Of a stretch of 64,000 nucleotides of DNA, positions 1 to 8,270 are shown piece after piece. The translations under genes were made by a program, and so were the position numbers. Position 1 is the first letter of the stretch, and each line of letters begins with the position of its first letter. The stretch is taken from positions 1 through 64,000 of the forward strand of contig JAUIKF010000036.1 of the NCBI GenBank assembly GCA_030430575.1, written 5' to 3'. The notes under the pieces are model-generated. The model made no database searches and was not told where the DNA came from. It saw only the letters and a list, made by a program, of their open reading frames with translations. The stretch is from Bacteroidia bacterium. GTDB taxonomy: Bacteria; Bacteroidota; Bacteroidia; J057.

Positions 1-284
1 AAGAACACCCGAAAACCTAAAAAGAACACCTAAAGCCGATTAGATGCAAAAAAATACCTGCCCTTAACATCCTAAGGCCCAAGCAAGATTCCTAGGATGA
101 TAGGTCAGGTTTTTGTCCAAAGTCTAAAAGATAAAGCATTGGGAAATTTTCAAAATGGCCTCCTCCTAGACCATAGCTACCATGAACTGTTTTTCCGCTA
201 CGCACCCGAAGCGCGAAAAGATCTGATGTTCCAGTCTTTAGTGGCGAGATATAGCCATTAACAAAAAATAGTGAAACAACTTTT

Positions 285-1022
285 CTAAAAATAATACCCC
301 AAATCCAGCGCGACATAGCTAATCTTGGTCCTCGTGCCTTGAGTAGTAGAACCCTTGTCAATGATATTCATGAGGCCCCAGTGATAGGAGACGCCTGTAG
401 TCACAGTCCCCCAATCAAACTCCCAGTCTACGCCAGCACCCGGTACAAATGACGTGGTGAAGCTTTGAAGACCAGCAATATCGTCCCGTTCTATGGCCGT
501 GACCTGTGTCTGAAATCCACCACCTGCAGGATCCCTGAGGATAGACAAGGAGTCCAAAGACTCATAACTACCAAAGTTAAATTCCGCATTCACGCCTAAT
601 GCCAGGAAGAGACTTATGCCTGTACCGATCTCAGGGCTTCTAAGTTTCAGCCCAATAGGGACTTCAATTGATTGAATTTTTTGAGTGGCCATAAGTTCCA
701 ACATGGCGCCCGTGGATGAAGTAGGGTCAGCAGTCTGCTGGGTAGTAGTAAAGCTTCTCGTGACATAATTGATGCCTGTGCTGAGTCCTACAGTTTTGCC
801 TGCACTAAAATCAAACATAAGGCCTGCGCCAAAACTGGAAGCGGGTTTGGTGGACAATCCCTCTGGTATTTGCTTAGTGGAGTCATTCACCACACTGGCA
901 GCCACGCTGACCAAAGGGCTGACCCGAAAGCCTACTTTGACGCCTTGCTGTGCAGAAGTCTCCATAAAAAAGCTTATCAAAAGAGCAAGGAGAGCAATGG
1001 TTGCAATGAGATTCGTTTTCAT
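285..1022 (-). CDS. Outer membrane beta-barrel protein (PorT-like)
   Basis: A 245-residue protein with a clear signal peptide (MKTNLIATIALLALL, probable cleavage after ETSA). The mature part alternates polar and hydrophobic residues with Gly/aromatic turns, and it ends in an aromatic residue (LDLGYYF), as barrels inserted by the Bam machinery do. It begins VKVGFRVSPLVS, the usual opening of the PorT/outer-membrane-beta-barrel family in Bacteroidota. The start is the only ATG that gives an intact signal peptide. It stands alone on the minus strand, so no pathway can be assigned. Confident as a small barrel, unsure of role. Confidence 0.8.
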   Translation of the reverse strand: MKTNLIATIALLALLISFFMETSAQQGVKVGFRVSPLVSVAASVVNDSTKQIPEGLSTKPASSFGAGLMFDFSAGKTVGLSTGINYVTRSFTTTQQTADPTSSTGAMLELMATQKIQSIEVPIGLKLRSPEIGTGISLFLALGVNAEFNFGSYESLDSLSILRDPAGGGFQTQVTAIERDDIAGLQSFTTSFVPGAGVDWEFDWGTVTTGVSYHWGLMNIIDKGSTTQGTRTKISYVALDLGYYF

Positions 1023-1126
1023 GGTTTTGTATATTGATAGGTGAATATTGGTTATACCTTCAAAAGTACGCTACCTCCTCTCATTCAACTATTAAGACTT
1101 TTTTAAAAAAGATTAAGAAATATTAA

Positions 1127-1156
1127 CAGAAAAACCCACCAGTAATTCTGGCGGGT
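1127..1156 (-). terminator. Rho-independent terminator, minus strand, no obvious gene
   Basis: On the minus strand ACCCGCCAG and CTGGTGGGT pair over 9 bp (one G.U) around an AATTA loop and are followed by TTTTCTG. On the plus strand the same stem has an A/C mismatch and no T-run, so it fits minus-strand transcription. No convincing gene lies upstream of it on that strand (1157-1616), which hints at a small RNA or peptide. Confidence 0.45.
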
Positions 1157-1217
1157 CTTCTCGAATTGTGATGGGTTAATCGGTTTCCCTTCCAAATTAA
1201 CCTAAACAAAAATATTC

Positions 1218-1409
1218 ATGGGCGCTGGAAACGGGACATTTGTGTGGTTTGTACCCGAATCTGGTCTAGGGGTTAGTGCTGTTGGCCTTTTCTTTCTAAT
1301 TCCAGTAGTAGCTTTATGTGTAGTTTTCATTGTTTTAGATGTACTTTTTGAAATAAGTCACATGATTTCGGAGAAAAAGCAATATATGCTTGAGAGGAGC
1401 TGTCTTTGA
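1218..1409 (+). CDS. Possible 63-residue single-pass membrane protein
   Basis: A short open frame starting with ATG after an A-rich leader. Residues about 17-43 form one strongly hydrophobic segment (VGLFFLIPVVALCVVFIVL), followed by a charged tail. It lies in the 594-bp gap between the barrel gene and dsbD, which otherwise holds only the minus-strand terminator and AT-rich DNA. I recognise no family and there is no conserved context. It may be a chance frame. Confidence 0.15.
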   Translation: MGAGNGTFVWFVPESGLGVSAVGLFFLIPVVALCVVFIVLDVLFEISHMISEKKQYMLERSCL

Positions 1410-1616
1410 GGAGAATGAAGAGAAAGTACAAGTGTCAAGAATGAAACGTTTGAGTATCGTGTGTAATAACTTTTTACACATGATCTTGAGATTGAATTTG
1501 ATCTTGAGTTTGAACTTTTCTTCCATTCTGTATACCACATGACCTTTATTTTTAAGATTAAAGGGCTATTTTTGTAAAATTCTCAGCATCAAACTGATCT
1601 GTAACTTTATCTTTTT

Positions 1617-4247
1617 ATGAAAAGACTACTTTTCTTGTTGGGCTTTAGCCTTATCTACCTTAGCATGTTTTCTCAAATCGAAGAACCTGTCAAGTGGAAA
1701 TTTGAAACGCGCCAGACTGGCGAAGACACGCATGAGATCATCTTCCGTGCGACCATCGATCCAGGATGGCATGTCTATTCTCAGTTTGTCAAGGACGGTG
1801 GACCCGTGCCTACCTCCTTCAACTTCGAAAACATTTCGGGCTATGAGCTGGTGGGCAAAGCCAAAGAGACCTCCAAGGTCCATAAGGTCTATGAAGAGAC
1901 CTTCCAGATGGATGTCGCTTATTTTGACACAGAGGCTGTCTTTGTCCAGGAGGTCAAGCGTTTGACTGACCCTGCTCAGGCCAAGGGGTTCTTGGAGTAT
2001 ATGGTTTGTAATGATGAAAAATGTCTGCCGCCCACAGCAGTAGACTTTGATATATCGCTGAAGGATACCCGTGGCGGCTATCCTGGAGGGCGCCCATCGG
2101 ATGATGAGGAAGAAGGCGAAGACGACTCTGAGCCTGAGCCACAAGCGGCCACCACTACGCCTGCACCTTCTCAGACAACCCAAACAGAGGCTGCAGGAAC
2201 AGCCGTGACGGAAGAAGATGAAGGAGAGAGTGAGGTGGAGAGTGAGAGCGAAGTAGAATCAGATGCCCCACAGGACGGCATATTTGAACCCACAAAATGG
2301 TCTTTTTCCCATACCCAAATCGACGATCAAACTTACGAACTGACCATCACCGCCCATATGGATGATGGCTGGAAGGTCTATTCCCAGTTTATTGATGAAG
2401 GTGGCCCCGTCCCCACCGAATTTACCTTTAAGGAAGGAAACTATGAATTGGTAGGTAAAACAGAAGAGGTCTCTGAGGTCATCAAGACCATGGATGAGGT
2501 CTTCGAAATGCCTTTGGCATTTTTCAAACACGACGCTGTCTTTAAGCAAAAAGTGAAGTTCACTGGCGACATAGAAAATGTGAAGGGTGAACTTATGTTC
2601 ATGACCTGTAATGAGGAGCGTTGTTTACCTCCTTCCTATGTGGACTTTGTGTTTGAAATTGCGGGCAAAGAAGCTTCCAGCGACGAAGCCAGAAACTTCC
2701 TGCTAGCAGAAGGCACCAATCCTTTTGTGATCCCCACCGTCAATCTTGACAATCCTGTTTCCAGTTGCGACCCCAATGCAGGGGATATTGTAGCGACTTC
2801 CACCCTGGCACCTAAAAAAGAGAAAAAGAGCATCTGGGGGACATTTGTATTAGGCTTCTTGGGAGGACTATTGGCCCTACTCATGCCTTGCCTCTTCCCA
2901 ATGATTCCGCTCACTGTGAGCTTTTTTACCAAAAACGGAAGTGGAAAAGGCGTTACCAATGCCTTGCTTTACGGTTTTAGTATTGTGCTCATCTGTTTAT
3001 CCATCAGTGTACCTTTCCACTTAGCAGAAACAGCAGATGCCGCCATTTTTAACGAAATTTCTACCAGCGCTGCCCTCAATATCTTCTTCTTCCTCATCTT
3101 TGTGGTGTTCGGTATCTCGTTCTTGGGGTACTTCGAAATCACCTTGCCGAGTAGCCTGACCAATAAAGTCAGTTCAGCTTCTACCGCTGGGGGCTTGATC
3201 GGCATTTTCTTCATGGCCCTCACCTTGGTCCTAGTCTCCTTCTCGTGTACGGCTCCGATCATCGGCTCCTTGCTGGCACAGGCCCTCTCGACAGATGGTG
3301 GCGCCTGGCAGCTCACGGCAGGGATGGGCGGATTTGGCGTGGCACTGGGCATTCCCTTTGCCCTATTTGCTGCTTTCCCAAGTGTCCTCAACAAGCTCCC
3401 ACAGTCTGGTGGCTGGCTCAATGCACTGAAAGTGAACCTCGGCTTCCTGGAATTAGCCTTTGCCTTGAAATTCCTTTCAAATGCAGACCTCGTAGAGCAC
3501 TGGGGCATTCTCAAGCGTGAAATTTTCTTTGGTGTCTGGATCGTCATCGGCATCGCATGGATCCTTTATCAATTTGGAAAAATCAAATTCCCTCACGATA
3601 GTGCCAACTTCAAGATCACGCCCACGCGTTTTGTTCTAGGCGCGACCTTGATCGCCATGGTTGCCTACCTGATTCCTGGCCTCACCAATACGGAAGCAGC
3701 CAACCGCAAGCTACTGAGTGGTTTCCCACCTCCATTGTTCTACAGTATCTATGAGAAAGCCAATGACTGTCCGCTCGGCTTGCCGTGTTTCAAGAATTAT
3801 GAAGAAGGGTTGGCCTATGCGAAAAAAGTCAATAAGCCGATCATGGTGGACTTCACGGGTTGGGCCTGTGTGAACTGCCGTCGGATGGAAGAGAATGTAT
3901 GGGAAAGAAAAGAAATATTTGATCGCTTAAGTAATGACTACGTGCTCATCTCTCTCTATGTAGACGATCGCAAGGAACTACCCAAGGAGGAGCAAGGTGA
4001 AGTGGTGCTCTCCAACGGCCACAAAAAGCGCATCCGCACTGTTGGCAATAAGTGGCATGCCCTCCAGCAAGAGTCCTTTGCTACGAACTCGCAGCCTTGG
4101 TACGTGCTGCTCAGCCCAGACGAGCACCTGCTCGCCCCAGGCGTAGGCTATACGCCAGATGTAGATGAATATCGGGGATTCCTCGATTGTGGTCTTGGCG
4201 CATTCCAACGTCTCAAGACGGAGAATAAGTTGACGAGTACGCAATAA
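1617..4247 (+). CDS. dsbD: Thiol:disulfide interchange protein DsbD, duplicated N-terminal domain
   Basis: Carries electrons from cytoplasmic thioredoxin across the inner membrane to periplasmic disulfides. After a signal peptide come two copies of the N-terminal DsbD/DsbC-like domain (about 20-150 and 225-350). Each has a C-x4-C pair: VCNDEKC (Cys131/136) and TCNEERC (Cys331/336). They are joined by a Glu/Ser/Thr-rich linker. Residues about 405-690 are the membrane domain with its two redox cysteines, Cys425 (LMPCLFP) and Cys544 (FSCTAP). The C-terminal thioredoxin domain has WACVNC (Cys751/754). At 876 residues it is longer than the roughly 570-700 residues usual for DsbD because of the extra domain. 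A terminator follows. Confidence 0.93.
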   Translation: MKRLLFLLGFSLIYLSMFSQIEEPVKWKFETRQTGEDTHEIIFRATIDPGWHVYSQFVKDGGPVPTSFNFENISGYELVGKAKETSKVHKVYEETFQMDVAYFDTEAVFVQEVKRLTDPAQAKGFLEYMVCNDEKCLPPTAVDFDISLKDTRGGYPGGRPSDDEEEGEDDSEPEPQAATTTPAPSQTTQTEAAGTAVTEEDEGESEVESESEVESDAPQDGIFEPTKWSFSHTQIDDQTYELTITAHMDDGWKVYSQFIDEGGPVPTEFTFKEGNYELVGKTEEVSEVIKTMDEVFEMPLAFFKHDAVFKQKVKFTGDIENVKGELMFMTCNEERCLPPSYVDFVFEIAGKEASSDEARNFLLAEGTNPFVIPTVNLDNPVSSCDPNAGDIVATSTLAPKKEKKSIWGTFVLGFLGGLLALLMPCLFPMIPLTVSFFTKNGSGKGVTNALLYGFSIVLICLSISVPFHLAETADAAIFNEISTSAALNIFFFLIFVVFGISFLGYFEITLPSSLTNKVSSASTAGGLIGIFFMALTLVLVSFSCTAPIIGSLLAQALSTDGGAWQLTAGMGGFGVALGIPFALFAAFPSVLNKLPQSGGWLNALKVNLGFLELAFALKFLSNADLVEHWGILKREIFFGVWIVIGIAWILYQFGKIKFPHDSANFKITPTRFVLGATLIAMVAYLIPGLTNTEAANRKLLSGFPPPLFYSIYEKANDCPLGLPCFKNYEEGLAYAKKVNKPIMVDFTGWACVNCRRMEENVWERKEIFDRLSNDYVLISLYVDDRKELPKEEQGEVVLSNGHKKRIRTVGNKWHALQQESFATNSQPWYVLLSPDEHLLAPGVGYTPDVDEYRGFLDCGLGAFQRLKTENKLTSTQ

Positions 4248-4311
4248 AGATTATTGATTGACTGATTATTGATTATTAATTTTCAGTCGGCCTCAAGTAG
4301 CTTTATTTATT

Positions 4312-4356
4312 CCACGATTGCATTGGGTTTGATGCCGATGCAATCGTGGATTTTTG
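4312..4356 (+). terminator. Rho-independent terminator after dsbD
   Basis: A perfect 12-bp stem, CCACGATTGCAT (4312-4323) with ATGCAATCGTGG (4338-4349), is followed by ATTTTTG. It lies 65 bp after the dsbD stop. Confidence 0.8.
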
Positions 4357-4389
4357 ATTTAGCGCACGCAATAATTCTTACAACAGAGT

Positions 4390-4515
4390 TGTCATTTCGA
4401 CCAGCGGGAGAAATCTAACAGTATGGTTCAATAGCCTATTCCAAGACTTGAGCCTGAGTATGTGAACCCAGTACAAAAGGGCGTGTTGGATTTCTCCCTT
4501 TGGTCGAAATGACAG
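4390..4515. repeat. GTCATTTCGACC-type inverted repeat, copy A
   Basis: The left arm (4390-4420, TGTCATTTCGACC...GAGAAATCTAACA) is the imperfect reverse complement of the right arm (4484-4514, TGTTGGATTTCTCC...GGTCGAAATGACA). About 63 bp of unrelated sequence separates them. A second copy lies at 45273-45415. Similar GTCATTTCGACC...GAGAAATCT repeats are dispersed in many Bacteroidota genomes. With the terminator and an AT-rich tract at 4250-4282, this fills the 419-bp gap between dsbD and pgi. Confidence 0.8.
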
Positions 4516-4666
4516 CTAGGCTGTAGGGACGCTAAATTTAATTTGCAGGATAATTAGCCTAATGAATCAATTTACCTCTCAATAATTCCCCAATTTCCTG
4601 TATTTTCGCCCCCACGCAGCAAAAAAAGGGCTCAAATTTGCATTACCCTATCACTAGATTATTTTT

Positions 4667-6319
4667 ATGTTTCCTTCAAAAAACCCTACCAACACCCTTG
4701 CTTGGGCTCAGCTACAGTCGCATTTTGAACGCATTCAATACACCCACTTAAGAGACCTCTTTCAGGCTGATAGCCAGCGTTTTCATAATTTCTCTACACA
4801 ATTTGAAGACATCCTGCTGGACTACTCAAAAAACCGCATCACGGCAGAGACCATGGACTTGCTGCGTAGCTTAGCGGACGAGTGCCAGGTGAAGGAAGCA
4901 TTGGCAGCTATGTTTTCGGGCGAAAAGATCAATCAGACGGAAGGCCGTGCCGTACTCCACACGGCTTTGCGCCACCAAGGCGATGCACCTGTGATGCTGG
5001 ATGGGGAAGATGTCATGCCCGCTGTCAAGGCTGTTTTGGCACAGATGAAATCCTTTTCAGGTCGTTTGCTGAGTGGAGAATGGAAGGGATATACGGGCAA
5101 AAAACTTACCTCTATTGTCAATATTGGAATTGGCGGTTCGGACTTGGGACCAGCGATGGTTACAGAGGCGCTCAAGCCTTACTGGCAGCCAGGGATGGAA
5201 GTCTATTTTGTGTCCAATGTGGATGGGACGCATATCGCCGAGACGCTGAAGCGTATCGATCCCGAAACGACGCTCTTCATGATCGCGTCGAAGACCTTCA
5301 CGACGCAGGAGACCATGACCAATGCGCACACGGCGCGCCAGTGGTTTCTCGACGCTGCAGGCGACGAGGAACACATCAAAAAGCACTTTGTGGCCATGTC
5401 CACCAACGGCGAAGGCGTAGCTGATTTTGGCATCGATCCCGCCAATATGTTCCAGTTCTGGGACTGGGTGGGCGGGCGTTATTCCCTCATGTCGGCCATC
5501 GGCCTGTCGATTGTATGTACGATTGGGTTTGATCATTTTGAGCAAATCCTAAAAGGAGCGTATGCCATGGATCGCCATGTGCAAGAAGCGCCTTTTGAAG
5601 AAAATATGCCTGTGATTTTAGCACTTTTGGGCATTTGGTACAACAATTTTTTTGGCGCAGAATCCCATGCGATTTTACCCTACGACCAATATCTTGTCCA
5701 CTTAGCGGCGTACCTCCAGCAAGCAGATATGGAGAGCAATGGCAAATACGTGGACCGCAATGGCGAAGTCGTTGACTATCAGACGGGTCCCATCATCTGG
5801 GGCGAGCCTGGGACCAATGGGCAGCACGCTTTCTATCAGCTCATCCATCAAGGCAGTAAGCTTATTCCTGCTGATTTCATTGCCCCTGCCATTTCCCAAA
5901 ATCCTACGGGCGACCACCACCCCAAACTCCTCGCCAATTTCTTCGCGCAGACGGAGTCACTGATGATGGGCAAAACGGAAGATCAAGTTGTGGCTGAATT
6001 GAAAGCTGCAGGCAAAAGCGAAGAGGAGATAGCCAAATTGAAGCAATACAAAATTTTTGAAGGCAATCGCCCAACCAATTCGATTTTACTCAAACAATTG
6101 ACCCCCTACACGCTCGGAAGCCTCATCGCTCTCTACGAGCACAAGATCTTTGTGCAAGGCGTGATCTGGAATGTCTTCAGCTTCGATCAGTGGGGTGTAG
6201 AACTCGGTAAGCAATTGGCAAAAGCCATTTTGCCAGAATTGGAAGGTGATGCGCCTGTTACGTCGCATGATAGCTCTACGAACGGGCTTATTAACGCATT
6301 TAAAGCGATGCGGGGGTAA
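4667..6319 (+). CDS. pgi: Glucose-6-phosphate isomerase
   Basis: Interconverts glucose 6-phosphate and fructose 6-phosphate in the cytoplasm (glycolysis and gluconeogenesis). At 550 residues it is the usual length for the long bacterial/eukaryotic type. Visible family motifs are the N-terminal SIS-domain signature [14 protein letters not shown], the phosphate-binding stretch [14 protein letters not shown], the [14 protein letters not shown] segment with the active-site His, and the C-terminal signature [17 protein letters not shown]. The start is the first ATG. A possible -7 element, TATTTTCG, lies at 4601-4608. The gene is transcribed alone, with structured repeats on both sides. Confidence 0.97.
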   Translation: MFPSKNPTNTLAWAQLQSHFERIQYTHLRDLFQADSQRFHNFSTQFEDILLDYSKNRITAETMDLLRSLADECQVKEALAAMFSGEKINQTEGRAVLHTALRHQGDAPVMLDGEDVMPAVKAVLAQMKSFSGRLLSGEWKGYTGKKLTSIVNIGIGGSDLGPAMVTEALKPYWQPGMEVYFVSNVDGTHIAETLKRIDPETTLFMIASKTFTTQETMTNAHTARQWFLDAAGDEEHIKKHFVAMSTNGEGVADFGIDPANMFQFWDWVGGRYSLMSAIGLSIVCTIGFDHFEQILKGAYAMDRHVQEAPFEENMPVILALLGIWYNNFFGAESHAILPYDQYLVHLAAYLQQADMESNGKYVDRNGEVVDYQTGPIIWGEPGTNGQHAFYQLIHQGSKLIPADFIAPAISQNPTGDHHPKLLANFFAQTESLMMGKTEDQVVAELKAAGKSEEEIAKLKQYKIFEGNRPTNSILLKQLTPYTLGSLIALYEHKIFVQGVIWNVFSFDQWGVELGKQLAKAILPELEGDAPVTSHDSSTNGLINAFKAMRG

Positions 6320-6527
6320 ATTATTGATTGACTGATTATTCATTATTGATTGGGTAAATTTGATTAATGCGCGTAGCTTGAACACGTAACAGGTTGGATT
6401 CAACCCTGTTACATGTTGATCGCCCTAAAATACCCAACAGATTTTCTTCAATCTGTTGGGTATTCAGCTCACGTCTCCCAATCACCAATACCCCAATAAT
6501 CAATCAATTTATAATCAATAATTCCTC
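6320..6527. repeat. Composite intergenic repeat: TTATTGATT-rich borders and two hairpins
   Basis: The whole pgi-GH3 gap is repeat-like. AT-rich borders, TTATTGATTGACTGATTATT on the left and CAATAATCAATCAATTTATA on the right, are roughly inverted. Inside are an imperfect stem at 6381-6417 (AACACGTAACAGG with CCTGTTACATGTT) and a perfect 15-bp stem at 6429-6464 (AATACCCAACAGATT with AATCTGTTGGGTATT). Related AT-rich borders recur around 4250, 29730, 30020, 39117, 51960 and 58461. Confidence 0.6.
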
Positions 6528-8054
6528 ATGTCCTGGATAGATGAACAACTTGCCAAGATGCCCCTGGAAGCGCAAATCGCGCAGCTCATCCATGTGGCCT
6601 CATGGTCCAACCGTGAGGAATCTCACGAAGCGGAGATAATTGACCTCATCCAGACCTACGGCATCGGCGGCGTGATCTTCTTTCAGGGCACGCCCTCTCG
6701 ACAAGCCGAGATGACCAATCGCTTCCAGGAAGCCAGCAAGGTGCCGCTCTTCATCTCCATAGATGGAGAATGGGGCCTGGGCATGCGCCTCCAGGAGACC
6801 ATGAGCTTTCCTTACCAGATGACGCTGGGCGGCATAGATGACGAAAGCCTCATCGAAGTGATGGGCCGCCAGATAGGCCAGCAGTGCCGCAGGCTCGGCA
6901 TCCACATCAATTTTGCGCCGACGGTGGACATCAACACGGAGCCGACCAACCCCGTGATTGGGTTTCGCTCTTTTGGCGAAGACAAACATGTCGTGGCGGA
7001 GAAGGCCAAAGCCTATATGCGTGGCATGCAAGCCGAAGGCGTGCTGGCGGTGATGAAGCACTTTCCTGGCCACGGCGATACCGCTGTGGACTCTCATTTG
7101 GCCATGCCGATTTTGACCCACGACCGCCAACGGTTGGAGGAGATAGAACTCTATCCCTTTCGGGAATTGACGAAGGCGGGTGTGAAAGCAGCGATGGTGG
7201 GGCACCTGCATGTGCCAGCCTTGGATGATCAGCCTGAGCTGCCTGCGACACTTTCGCGGCCTATCGTTACGGAACTGCTTCGTGAGGAGATGGGATTTGA
7301 AGGCTTGATCTTCACGGATGCGCTGAATATGAAGGGCGTAAGTGCGCGTTATAAGCCCGGTGAGGTGGATCGGTTGGCATTGTTGGCGGGCAATGATGTT
7401 CTGCTGTATGTGGAAGATGTGCCAAAGGCTATCGAAGCGATCAAAGAAGCGGTGGCACAGGGAAATATCTCTGAGGAAGAAATCGGACGACGAGTTCGGC
7501 ATCAGTTGGAAGCGAAGCTATGGGCAGGATTGGACCAATGGGAACCGATCTCCCAGGAGGGGCTGCTCGCAGACCTTCACTCCACGGAAGCGATTCTGCT
7601 CAATCAGCAGCTTGCTGATGAGGCGGTCACCATTGTGAAAAATGATGATGGCTTTTTGCCTATATCACCCAGTGAAAATGTTGCCCTTTTAGCCTTAAAT
7701 ACAAACGAGCCCCCGCTTTTCCAACAATTCCTCCCCCACCTCTCTGCTTTTCAATTACCCGCAAATGCTTCCGATAAGGACTTTGAACTGCTGATGCCAC
7801 AACTCTTCCCTTTTGACAAACTCATCATCAGTCTGCATGGCCTCTCCATCAAAGCACCTAATCGCTTTGGGCTGACGGATCAGTTGATCCACCGAATAGC
7901 ACGCTTGTGTGAACATTTTCCAGTAGGAATTGTTCTTTTGTGCAATGCCTATATCATGCCTTATTTGGCAGGAATAGAAAACGCCCGATCAGTCATCATG
8001 GCTTACCAAGAGTCGCCTGAAACACAGCAAGCGGCAGGGAAGAAGATTGTGTGA
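6528..8054 (+). CDS. Glycoside hydrolase family 3 (NagZ-like), short C-terminus
   Basis: Probably a beta-N-acetylhexosaminidase or beta-glucosidase acting on muropeptides or chitin-type sugars. The GH3 barrel shows the NagZ-type KHFPGHGDT-VDSH loop (His178, His182) and the nucleophile in FTDALNMKGV (Asp264). A second alpha/beta domain spans about 345-500. There is no signal peptide, so it may be cytoplasmic. The protein stops at ETQQAAGKKIV, inside the segment where related proteins run on (often to a beta-lactamase-like domain), so the C-terminus looks truncated. No continuation is visible in any frame downstream. Confidence 0.85.
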   Translation: MSWIDEQLAKMPLEAQIAQLIHVASWSNREESHEAEIIDLIQTYGIGGVIFFQGTPSRQAEMTNRFQEASKVPLFISIDGEWGLGMRLQETMSFPYQMTLGGIDDESLIEVMGRQIGQQCRRLGIHINFAPTVDINTEPTNPVIGFRSFGEDKHVVAEKAKAYMRGMQAEGVLAVMKHFPGHGDTAVDSHLAMPILTHDRQRLEEIELYPFRELTKAGVKAAMVGHLHVPALDDQPELPATLSRPIVTELLREEMGFEGLIFTDALNMKGVSARYKPGEVDRLALLAGNDVLLYVEDVPKAIEAIKEAVAQGNISEEEIGRRVRHQLEAKLWAGLDQWEPISQEGLLADLHSTEAILLNQQLADEAVTIVKNDDGFLPISPSENVALLALNTNEPPLFQQFLPHLSAFQLPANASDKDFELLMPQLFPFDKLIISLHGLSIKAPNRFGLTDQLIHRIARLCEHFPVGIVLLCNAYIMPYLAGIENARSVIMAYQESPETQQAAGKKIV

Positions 8055-8140
8055 GTTTGAGAGTGAGAGTGATTCCCCCATTCAAAATTCAAAATTCCCT
8101 CATTCAAAATTCTCCCCCAACTACTCCTTTGAGTGGAAAA

Positions 8141-8171
8141 TTGAATTCCATGACTATCCATCGTATCTTTA
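8141..8171 (+). promoter_or_regulatory. Bacteroidota-type promoter for the LamG gene
   Basis: TTG (8141-8143), 20 bp, then TATCTTTA (8164-8171) fit the -33 TTG / -7 TAnnTTTG pattern, about 100 nt before the ATG at 8271. The upstream part of this 216-bp gap holds CATTCAAAATTC repeats. Confidence 0.4.
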
Positions 8172-8270
8172 GGGCACAGCTTACCAACGCTCGCCTTAGG
8201 AATAATGAAATGATTAATTGATTTAGATTGATTAATTGTAAATGATTCATTAGGATGTCTAAACTCTCTC

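Noticed and set aside
92-361. Open frame of 89 residues on the minus strand at the window start
   Set aside because: It overlaps the end of the barrel gene in another frame, has no signal, motif or start context, and looks like intergenic DNA. Nothing else was found in 1-284.
1335-1540. Two overlapping minus-strand frames of 60-67 residues before dsbD
   Set aside because: Low-complexity Lys/Phe-rich translations from AT-rich, GATCTTGAG-repetitive DNA. Kept only as a possible explanation for the orphan terminator.
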